The position numbers were made by a program, and so were the translations under genes. The notes beneath the pieces are model-generated. The model was given only the letters and a program-made list of their open reading frames with translations. It did not search any database and had not been told where the DNA came from. Positions 1-4,529 of a stretch of 6,839 bases of DNA are shown piece after piece. Within the stretch, counting starts at the first letter, position 1; every line of letters starts with the position of its first letter. This DNA comes from Phycisphaerae bacterium (GTDB taxonomy: Bacteria; Planctomycetota; Phycisphaerae; SM23-33): NCBI GenBank assembly GCA_030754715.1, contig JASLZV010000100.1, positions 1-6,839 on the forward strand, in the 5' to 3' direction.

Positions 1-167
1 TGACCTACCAGAAGGTCCTGGCTGACCGCTTGGGCGTTATGGACCTGTCGGCCGTATCAATGTGCATGGAAAATGACATCCCGATCGTAGTCTTGCAGAT
101 ATCCAGGTCCGGCAACCTTCGCAGTGCGATCTGCGGCCGCAATGTGGGGACACTGATTTCACACTGA
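1..167 (+). CDS. pyrH: UMP kinase, C-terminal 54 residues (partial at 5' edge)
   Basis: This is the 3' end of the gene for uridylate kinase, the cytoplasmic amino-acid-kinase-fold enzyme that phosphorylates UMP to UDP in pyrimidine nucleotide synthesis. The reading frame is open from base 3, the first full codon, to the TGA at 165-167; the start lies upstream of the window. The visible segment has the typical PyrH ending: a VMDLSA motif, then a strand like NDIPIVVLQI, then GNL(R), and a terminal GTLIS that corresponds to GTLI(T/S) in other bacteria. The frr start codon follows 21 bases after the stop. The pyrH-frr order is a very common bacterial arrangement, and the spacing suggests co-transcription. 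Nothing in the visible part looks damaged. Confidence 0.95.
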   Translation, partial: TYQKVLADRLGVMDLSAVSMCMENDIPIVVLQISRSGNLRSAICGRNVGTLISH

Positions 168-188
168 CGCCACACCGGAAACCCCGAC

Positions 189-749
189 ATGGTAAGCGAT
201 GACATACTCATGGAAGCTGAAGAGCACATGGATGCAGCCGTTGATTACCTTCGCAAGGAGTTTCGCGGTATCCGCACCGGGCGGGCATCGATCGGTTTGG
301 TGGACCACATAAAGGTTGATTACTACGGCTCACCCACCGACCTGCGGCAGCTGGTCTCCATCGCCACGCCCGAAGCCAACTTGATTGTCATCAAGCCGTT
401 CGACCCATCCAGCATCAAAGACATCGAAAAGGCAATCTACGCTTCCGACCTGGGCGTCACCCCTGTGACCGACGGCAAACTTATCCGCCTTCAGGTGCCT
501 GCGCTGTCCATGGAGCGCCGGGAACAACTGTCCGCTCAACTGAAAAAGATGGCCGAGGCCTGCCGGGTGACCATCCGAAACGCGCGCCGCGAGGGAAACA
601 AGGAAGCCGACAGACAACAGAAGGCATCCGAACTGACCGAAGACGACTGCAAGAGGTGTAAGGACGAAATTCAGAAATTCACCAGGCAGTACGAAGATAA
701 AGTCAACGAGATGCTGGACACCAAGACCAAAGAGATCCGGGAAACATAG
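189..749 (+). CDS. frr: Ribosome recycling factor
   Basis: Ribosome recycling factor acts with EF-G in the cytoplasm to split post-termination ribosomes from mRNA. The 186-residue product matches the usual length of about 185. It starts MVSDDI, close to the MISDI start of E. coli RRF, which favours the ATG at 189 over the in-frame ATG at 210. Family landmarks include IRTGRAS (residues 28-34), YYGSPTDLRQL (45-55), KAIYASDLG (81-89) and the helix VTIRNARREGN (127-137). The arginines of that helix correspond to the functionally essential Arg129/Arg132 region of E. coli RRF. A weak GGAA (177-180) sits 8 bases before the ATG. The gene lies directly downstream of pyrH and is probably translated from the same mRNA. 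Confidence 0.98.
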   Translation: MVSDDILMEAEEHMDAAVDYLRKEFRGIRTGRASIGLVDHIKVDYYGSPTDLRQLVSIATPEANLIVIKPFDPSSIKDIEKAIYASDLGVTPVTDGKLIRLQVPALSMERREQLSAQLKKMAEACRVTIRNARREGNKEADRQQKASELTEDDCKRCKDEIQKFTRQYEDKVNEMLDTKTKEIRET

Positions 750-788
750 TGACTTTGGCCACTGGTGGTTGGTATTAATGTTTTGTGG

Positions 789-816
789 TTGATGACCGAG
801 CGGACCGGCATAACCT
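789..816 (+). promoter_or_regulatory. Weak candidate promoter for the tRNA-Lys gene
   Basis: A TTGATG hexamer (789-794) and TAACCT (811-816) are separated by 16 bases and lie about 50 bases before the tRNA 5' end. The -35 match is fair and the -10 match poor (3 of 6). It is the best-placed pair between frr and the tRNA, but the tRNA could instead be processed from the frr transcript, since no terminator with a T tract is visible between them. Confidence 0.25.
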
Positions 817-866
817 CCGTGCAGTGATTCGGCGTGAATCGCCTCGCGGGATTCGGAATCAACTTC

Positions 867-939
867 GGGGGAGTAGCTCAGTTGGTAGAGCAACGGCCTT
901 TTAAGCCGTAGGTCCCGGGTTCGAGCCCCGGCTCCCTCA
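867..939 (+). tRNA. tRNA-Lys (anticodon UUU)
   Basis: This is a complete 73-base cloverleaf. The acceptor stem is 867-873 with 932-938 (one G-T pair) and the discriminator base is A939. The D stem is GCTC 876-879 with GAGC 888-891. The anticodon stem is ACGGC 893-897 with GCCGT 905-909. The loop CTTTTAA (898-904) places anticodon TTT at 900-902, decoding lysine AAA/AAG. A five-base variable region (910-914) is followed by the T stem 915-919 with 927-931 and a TTCGAGC loop. The 3' CCA is not encoded, because the next bases are TTG, so CCA must be added by tRNA nucleotidyltransferase. A strong terminator begins four bases downstream. Confidence 0.98.
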
Positions 940-942
940 TTG

Positions 943-969
943 GAAAACCCCTTATTTTTAGGGGTTTTC
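943..969 (+). terminator. Intrinsic terminator after tRNA-Lys
   Basis: A perfect inverted repeat, GAAAACCCC (943-951) and GGGGTTTTC (961-969), forms a 9-bp stem that one more T-A pair (952/960) extends to 10 bp. The loop is A/T-rich. The stem's own 3' arm supplies the T run (TTTTC), and the 5' arm begins with the matching A run, so it could work in both directions. It closes the tRNA-Lys transcription unit, and possibly the pyrH-frr unit too. Confidence 0.88.
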
Positions 970-993
970 TCACTTCTTGCTCGCAGGGAATAG

Positions 994-1252
994 CCCCTTG
1001 CGCTTACGAGCCGTGGCGCGACCTACGGCGCAACAGCACACCGATACCGCCCAAGACCGGACAAGAAGTTCCTCCGCGACGGTCTGATCGGCCTGCTCCG
1101 CGCCGGCAAACCCATCGTCTGCCAAATGGCCAAGCTGTCTGCCCGACCAGCGCACGACGTATCCGTCGCGTGTCAATCGCCTAGACAACCATCTGATAGC
1201 CGGCAGCAATTTCGACCGGCGCGTCAAAATCGAACTTACACACAATACTTGA
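994..1252 (+). pseudogene. Degraded transposase-like N-terminal remnant (frameshifted)
   Basis: No intact gene lies between the tRNA terminator and the next promoter, but two adjoining frames read like the N-terminal region of an IS4-type DDE transposase. From about 1060, frame +1 gives KKFLRDGLIGLLRAGKPIV, resembling the FxxDxLxGLLxxxSxxxxxxAR segment that opens such proteins. From about 1145, frame +2 continues with RVNRLDNHLIAGSNFD, resembling the following (K)RLxxxL segment, and ends at TGA 1250-1252. The two halves are one frame apart. There is no start codon between the TAG at 991 and the first segment, and no catalytic domain follows. I see this as a decayed fragment. The family assignment rests on remembered motif shape and could be wrong. 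Confidence 0.35.
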
Positions 1253-1275
1253 CACTATCTGACCCTGTTGTACGG

Positions 1276-1304
1276 TTGCCAGTCACCCGCTCCGCTGCTA
1301 TAAT
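1276..1304 (+). promoter_or_regulatory. Sigma-70-type promoter for the STN-domain protein gene
   Basis: TTGCCA (1276-1281) and a perfect TATAAT (1299-1304) are separated by the optimal 17 bases. Transcription would begin near 1311, giving a leader of about 26 bases that contains a strong GGGGAGG ribosome binding site before the ATG at 1337. Confidence 0.75.
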
Positions 1305-1323
1305 TGCTGGTGGATTAGATGAT

Positions 1324-1330
1324 GGGGAGG
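1324..1330 (+). promoter_or_regulatory. Ribosome binding site that sets the start at 1337
   Basis: GGGGAGG lies 6 bases before the ATG at 1337, ideal Shine-Dalgarno spacing. Two in-frame ATGs further upstream (1319 and 1322) are too close to the predicted transcript start to have a binding site of their own, and they precede or overlap this purine run. The signal peptide also begins naturally with MKR at 1337. Confidence 0.8.
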
Positions 1331-1336
1331 CTTACC

Positions 1337-2437
1337 ATGAAGCGGTTTTTATCTCTGTTACTTATGTTCCCGATCGCTCTCAGTTGTCTCGCCCTGGCCG
1401 CCGAGCAGCCCCTCAAGACCACCAAGAGTCAGCCCGTCACAGCCCCGGCTGCACCCGACATCGACAAGATCATGGCCGCTGCGCTGCGTCACGTTGTGTT
1501 GACCGGCACGCTGAAAGACGCCTTGGATCAGTTTAGCCGGCTGGTCGGCGTGCCGGTGTTTACCGACTGGGGCATCCTGGAGGCCGTAGGTGTGAAAAGG
1601 ACAGCCGCGGTGTCCCTGCGCGTGGACAAAGTCCGCGCCGATCAGGTGCTGGAGTCCCTGCTGGTCCGGGTAGCCAAGAAGGGCAAGCCGCTGGCCTGGT
1701 ATGTGGACAGGGGTCTGGTGATCGTGACTACCCAACAACGCGTGCTCGCCCGGAAACGACGGGCACAAGCCGGCCAGGCGTACCGGGGGCGGATAATCCG
1801 ACGCGCCCCCAGGGGTAAACCACACGGCTTCCAATTCGAAAACACCCCCCTGGTGGACGTGCTGGCGGCCTTCCGTGAAGCAATCGGCGCAAATTTTCAC
1901 GTGAACTGGCGGTCGCTGAAGGCCGTCGGCATCGACCGCAACACACCGGTGACGCTGAAACTCAAGGGTGCGTCGATCTGGCGGGCACTGGACCTGGTCA
2001 TAGAGCAACTTTCCGAGGGCCGCAACAAATACGAAAGTGTGTATTGGATCATCGATGGCGGCGTGCTGTCCATCGCCACCGGAAACAGTTTTAACAACAA
2101 GACTCGCATTACAGTACACGACGTAGCCGACCTGCTGGCGGCTGTGCCGAATTTCAAGGGGCCGCGCATGAAACTCTCCCAGGCCGGCGAGGACAAAGAG
2201 GGGGAAGGTGACACACTCTTCGATTCCGATGAGGACAATGAAAGCACCGAGACCGGCGGGGCCCAAACCCGTGAAGCGATACAACAGACGCTCACCGAGA
2301 TTATCAAGGACTCTATCGGCCACGATATATGGGCCCCTCAAGGCAAGGGGTCCATCCGCTTTCTCGGTAATCAGATAGTCATCTCCCAGACGCTGCTGGG
2401 ATACAAACTCATGCAGAAGGCCGGCGCCATCCGGTAA
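1337..2437 (+). CDS. Secreted protein with two STN-like (secretin/TonB N-terminus) modules
   Basis: The 366-residue product starts at the ATG 1337, set by GGGGAGG upstream. It opens with a signal peptide: MKR, a hydrophobic core to about residue 20, and a likely signal peptidase I site near LALAA|EQ at 20-23. Two related modules follow, at residues about 55-132 and 166-248. Each reads (x)TPLxDxLxxF - hydrophobic strand - LxAVGV/ID-R - strand (VSLRV / VTLKL) - amphipathic helix (VLESLL / ALDLVI) - W(Y/I)(V/I)D-GxxxIxT. This is the pattern of secretin/TonB short N-terminal domains, often seen in planctomycete extracellular proteins. An acidic, Ser/Glu/Asp-rich linker (about 283-307) leads to a C-terminal piece, EIIKDSIGHDIW...GSIRFLGNQIVISQT (321-352), which also recurs in such proteins. 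No secretin beta-domain is present, so this is not a complete secretin. It probably acts in the periplasm or at the cell surface; its partner is unknown. It has its own promoter and no evident operon partner. Confidence 0.88.
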   Translation: MKRFLSLLLMFPIALSCLALAAEQPLKTTKSQPVTAPAAPDIDKIMAAALRHVVLTGTLKDALDQFSRLVGVPVFTDWGILEAVGVKRTAAVSLRVDKVRADQVLESLLVRVAKKGKPLAWYVDRGLVIVTTQQRVLARKRRAQAGQAYRGRIIRRAPRGKPHGFQFENTPLVDVLAAFREAIGANFHVNWRSLKAVGIDRNTPVTLKLKGASIWRALDLVIEQLSEGRNKYESVYWIIDGGVLSIATGNSFNNKTRITVHDVADLLAAVPNFKGPRMKLSQAGEDKEGEGDTLFDSDEDNESTETGGAQTREAIQQTLTEIIKDSIGHDIWAPQGKGSIRFLGNQIVISQTLLGYKLMQKAGAIR

Positions 2438-2460
2438 GCGGGCCAAACAGACCTTCTGCA
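2412..2460 (+). other. Perfect 9-bp inverted repeat spanning the stop codon
   Basis: TGCAGAAGG (2412-2420) and CCTTCTGCA (2452-2460) are exact reverse complements on either side of the TAA at 2435-2437, with 31 bases between them. No T tract follows, so it is not a standard intrinsic terminator. It could be a 3'-end stem that slows decay, a non-canonical terminator, or chance. The rest of the 180-base gap to the next gene shows no clear signal: a TTGCTA (2551) / TAGGCT (2574) pair is too weak to call as a promoter. Confidence 0.4.
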
Positions 2461-2617
2461 CAAAGCCACACAAGCCCACGAACGACGTGCAACGGTTTGA
2501 ATACCCCGCGCGGCGGCCAATCGTGGGATAGCCGGTTAGGGGGCTTTGTTTTGCTAATTCCCGCAAGCGTCGCTAGGCTGGTCGTCCATTGCCCGTAGTA
2601 GCCCTTGAAAGAGATAA

Positions 2618-4150
2618 ATGGATCTCCTTCGCGACCAAAAACAGACTCCCGGCTTCGCCGAGGTGTTGAAAATGAGCTGGCCGGCCAGTCTGGCCATGCT
2701 CAACACGACGGTCATCAAATTCGTGGACGGGCTGATGGTCTCGTACCTGGGGCACAGCGAGTTTAGTGCCCAGTACGCCTCGGGAATGCTGGCGTTTGCC
2801 CCGGAAGCCTTCGCGATGGGTCTGCTCTTGGTGGTCAACACCTACGTCAGCCAGAACTTCGGCGCAGGGCGCCACCGCCGCAGCGGCCAGTACGCCTGGG
2901 CGGGGATATTCCTGGCACTGGGGTTCGCAACCCTCATTGTTCCCCTGGTGGCCCTGGCGCGGCCGATCTTTTCCGCCCTGAACCATTCCGAACAACTCCA
3001 GGGGCTGGAAGTAATGTATTTCCGCTACATGATACTGGCGGCTTTTCTGACCCTTCCCTCGCGGGTACTGGAACAGTTCTTCTTCGGTATCCACCGCCCC
3101 CGCATCGTTCTGACGATTTCGCTCATCGCCAATGCCTTCAATGTCCTGGCCAACTATGCCCTGATCTTTGGGCGTTTCGGTCTGCCGGCGATGGGTCTGG
3201 AGGGGGCGGCCATCGGATCGGTTTCGGCCTGGACGCTGCAGTTGGTAATTCTCCTGGTGGTGTTTGTTTCACCGCGGGTGCACCGGACGTTCGGCACCCT
3301 TTTTGTGCGGTCAGTACGCAGGAGACACTGCGCGGAGTTACTGAGGATTGGCTGGCCGGCCGGCGTGCAACTGTGTAACGACGTCCTATGCTGGGGACTT
3401 TTCACCGTGGTGCTCGTGGGCACGTTCTTCGGCAAGGTGCACATGGCAGCCACAACGGTGGCGATGCGTTATCTGGGGCTCTCGTTCATGCCGGCCCTTG
3501 GGATCGGGATCGCCACAACCGCGCTGGTGGGACGGTACATCGGCGCCGGGCGCCTTGACTTGGCGCGCAAGCGCGTCCACCAGGCGCTGCTGGTGGCGAT
3601 GATATACATGGGCCTCTGCGGGCTGGCGTTCTGGATGTTTCGATACCCGATGGTGCGGTTCCTGCTGGAGAACGTCCCCTCAACCCTTGCGGCCGAGACA
3701 CGGGCACAGGAGATTGCCGCCACCGTGGACATCGCCGTCAAGATCATGCTGTGTGCGGCCGTGTTCCAACTCTTCGATGCCGTCGGTATTGTTTACATCG
3801 GAGCGCTGAGGGGGGCAGGCGATGTGCTCTGGCCAATGGCTGTAACGGCCATACTGAGTTGGGGCATAATCCTGGGCGGGGGGTACATGATGGTAATCCA
3901 CCTGCCCTGGCTCACCAGCATCGGCCCCTGGATCACCGCCAGCGCCTACGTGATGGTGCTGGGAATCTTCATGGCCAGGCGGTTTGAGTCGGGCGCGTGG
4001 CGCAGAATTAACCTGCTGGGGCGGGCGCGCAAGGTTCAACCGACGCCGGTGGCCGATCCAATCGCGGGCATGCCCGAGTTGGCGGCTACCGAAGAGCCGC
4101 AATCGCCCGAAGAACGGGCAGCCGGCATGGGAGAACCGGACCTTCGGTAA
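2618..4150 (+). CDS. MATE-family multidrug/cation antiporter (NorM-like)
   Basis: This 510-residue inner-membrane protein is built as two homologous six-helix halves, typical of MATE exporters, which use a Na+ or H+ gradient to expel cationic drugs and metabolites. The halves start with matching motifs (SWPAS at residues 20-24 and GWPAG at 245-249) and carry the paired signatures VSQNFGAG (77-84) and VGRYIGAG (304-311). Other family marks are NYALIFGRFGLPAMGLEGAA (179-198) and LRGAGD (397-402). Helices run throughout to about residue 451. The last 59 residues form a Pro/Glu-rich, probably cytoplasmic tail, somewhat longer than usual. The ATG at 2618 is preceded at 5-6 bases by an AAAGAG purine run (2608-2613). 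Substrate cannot be predicted. Neighbours do not suggest a dedicated pathway, and it appears to be a single-gene unit. Confidence 0.93.
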   Translation: MDLLRDQKQTPGFAEVLKMSWPASLAMLNTTVIKFVDGLMVSYLGHSEFSAQYASGMLAFAPEAFAMGLLLVVNTYVSQNFGAGRHRRSGQYAWAGIFLALGFATLIVPLVALARPIFSALNHSEQLQGLEVMYFRYMILAAFLTLPSRVLEQFFFGIHRPRIVLTISLIANAFNVLANYALIFGRFGLPAMGLEGAAIGSVSAWTLQLVILLVVFVSPRVHRTFGTLFVRSVRRRHCAELLRIGWPAGVQLCNDVLCWGLFTVVLVGTFFGKVHMAATTVAMRYLGLSFMPALGIGIATTALVGRYIGAGRLDLARKRVHQALLVAMIYMGLCGLAFWMFRYPMVRFLLENVPSTLAAETRAQEIAATVDIAVKIMLCAAVFQLFDAVGIVYIGALRGAGDVLWPMAVTAILSWGIILGGGYMMVIHLPWLTSIGPWITASAYVMVLGIFMARRFESGAWRRINLLGRARKVQPTPVADPIAGMPELAATEEPQSPEERAAGMGEPDLR

Positions 4151-4218
4151 AACCCCAAGCGGATTCAGGTGGACTTTTGTCGGGCAGGGTGCGGGGCGAA
4201 CATTTCACGTGGCGGCTA

Positions 4219-4239
4219 TCTCCGCCCGGCGAGCGGAGA
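4219..4239 (+). other. 7-bp hairpin between MATE gene and ileS promoter
   Basis: TCTCCGC (4219-4225) and GCGGAGA (4233-4239) pair perfectly around a 7-base loop, about 70 bases after the MATE stop and 25 bases before the ileS -35 box. The sequence after it (CATGATTCTC) is not T-rich, so termination is only possible, not clear. It may instead be an operator-like inverted repeat or have no function. Confidence 0.35.
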
Positions 4240-4263
4240 CATGATTCTCGGGGAAATCCCTGT

Positions 4264-4291
4264 TTGACAGCCGCGTTCGGTCCGATATAGT
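4264..4291 (+). promoter_or_regulatory. Sigma-70-type promoter for the ileS leader
   Basis: A perfect TTGACA (4264-4269) and TATAGT (4286-4291, 5 of 6) are separated by 16 bases. An overlapping TAGTAT (4288-4293) would give 18. The predicted transcript start is near 4298, producing a leader of about 230 bases before the ileS ATG, far longer than translation needs. That length is explained by the attenuator described in the following entries. Confidence 0.82.
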
Positions 4292-4333
4292 ATACCCATC
4301 GCCTTGGCGCGGCATGCAGCGTGAAAGCAACTT

Positions 4334-4444
4334 ATGCGGACGTTTCAGGACAACCTGACCGGTTTGAAGGGCCAAGCAACCAAGGCCGCCCGGGACGTCC
4401 GCGCCGGTATCATTGCCATAGGCATCATCAACTGCATGCCTTAG
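4334..4444 (+). CDS. Ile-rich leader peptide of ileS (36 aa)
   Basis: This short ORF begins with ATG 4334 and ends at TAG 4442-4444. An in-frame TGA at 4322-4324 rules out a longer version. A modest GAAAG (4323-4327) lies 6 bases before the ATG. The peptide starts MRTFQDNLTGLKGQ and ends GIIAIGIINCMP. Five of the nine residues from 26 to 34 are isoleucine, encoded ATC, ATT, ATA, ATC and ATC (4409-4429), so all three Ile codons are used. The cluster sits about 13 bases before the stop, directly upstream of an intrinsic terminator and of the gene for isoleucyl-tRNA synthetase. The peptide itself probably has no function after synthesis; its translation is the sensor. Chance could place Ile residues here, but not readily together with the terminator, the alternative helix and the downstream gene. 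Confidence 0.8.
   Translation: MRTFQDNLTGLKGQATKAARDVRAGIIAIGIINCMP
4420..4441 (+). other. Protector (1:2) hairpin over the Ile codons
   Basis: AGGCAT (4420-4425) and ATGCCT (4436-4441) are exact reverse complements with a 10-base loop. The 5' arm lies in the Ile codon cluster and the 3' arm overlaps the antiterminator strand 4438-4448. An alternative helix of the same effect pairs GGCATC (4421-4426) with GATGCC (4449-4454) and encloses strand 2 in its loop. A ribosome stalled on the Ile codons would prevent either. Confidence 0.6.
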
Positions 4445-4486
4445 GGCGGATGCCGGCTTTTCGCGTGCGTTTCGATGCCCTGGGGC
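4438..4486 (+). other. Antiterminator (2:3) helix
   Basis: Bases 4438-4448 can pair with 4476-4486 over 11 consecutive positions: 8 Watson-Crick pairs and 3 G-T wobbles at 4441/4483, 4442/4482 and 4448/4476. The 3' arm is the 5' arm of the terminator hairpin, so the two structures exclude each other. The 5' arm includes the leader peptide's stop codon (4442-4444), so a ribosome terminating there would cover it and favour the terminator. Confidence 0.65.
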
Positions 4487-4515
4487 TACCATAGGCCTCA
4501 GGGCTTCTGTTGTTT
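4477..4515 (+). terminator. Intrinsic terminator within the ileS leader (3:4)
   Basis: GCCCTGGGGCT (4477-4487) pairs with AGGCCTCAGGGC within 4493-4504 to give 11 bp (9 Watson-Crick, 2 wobble) closed by a 6-base loop. The tract TTCTGTTGTTT (4505-4515; 8 of 11 T) follows at once. The GGAG of ileS begins on the next base. A strong GC-rich terminator here, upstream of the gene and downstream of its promoter, makes sense only as a conditional one. The terminated product would be an RNA of about 215 bases. Confidence 0.83.
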
Positions 4516-4529
4516 GGAGACTCTCTGTA

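Larger units (their letters stand above)
4298..4529 (+). promoter_or_regulatory. ileS transcription attenuator (leader-peptide type)
   Basis: The leader contains, in order, an Ile-rich 36-codon ORF (4334-4444), a segment that can form either a protector or an antiterminator helix (4420-4486), an intrinsic terminator (4477-4515), and the ileS ribosome binding site GGAG (4516-4519). This is the arrangement of classical amino-acid attenuators such as those of trp, his, ilv and pheST. Inferred logic: low Ile-tRNA(Ile) stalls the ribosome at 4409-4429, strand 2 pairs with strand 3, no terminator forms, and ileS is expressed. With ample charged tRNA the ribosome reaches the stop codon, covers strand 2, and the terminator forms. 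All pairings were read directly from the sequence; regulation in the cell is inferred. The 5' boundary is the predicted transcript start. Confidence 0.8.

Noticed and set aside
826..860. Repeated GATTC/GAATC inverted repeats just before the tRNA, considered as a terminator for pyrH-frr
   Set aside because: The stems are only 4-5 bp and no T tract follows; too weak to call.
1249..1276. Perfect TTGACA at 1249-1254 as the -35 box of the STN gene
   Set aside because: The good TATAAT is 44 bases away, and the only correctly spaced partner is TACGGT (1271-1276), a poor -10. TTGCCA at 1276 with a 17-base spacer is the better pairing, though a second weak promoter is not excluded.
1319..1336. Upstream in-frame ATGs (1319, 1322) as the start of the STN-domain gene
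   Set aside because: They lie only about 8-11 bases after the predicted transcript start and ahead of the strong GGGGAGG, which is ideally spaced for the ATG at 1337; the signal peptide also starts naturally there.
1126..1536. 136-codon + strand ORF overlapping the start of the STN gene
   Set aside because: Its downstream half is an out-of-frame reading of the STN gene, and only its first part may belong to the transposase-like remnant. There is no plausible ribosome binding site.
1358..2566. Long antisense ORF (402 codons) opposite the STN gene
   Set aside because: Its composition (many His, Gly, Arg) is that of a shadow frame in GC-rich DNA, and it matches no family I know. The opposite strand has a promoter, ribosome binding site, signal peptide and recognisable modules.
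2551..2579. TTGCTA / TAGGCT as a promoter for the MATE gene
   Set aside because: Spacing is 17 bases but the hexamers match only 4 of 6 and 3 of 6, which is expected by chance in this much sequence.
4438..4455. AGGGCGGATGCCGG resembles the T-box motif AGGGTGGNACCGCG, and ileS is a common T-box target
   Set aside because: The tRNA acceptor-binding TGGN is not present, the match fails over the central bases, and I see no Stem I landmarks in the short leader. The Ile-rich ORF and the three alternative helices explain the region better.
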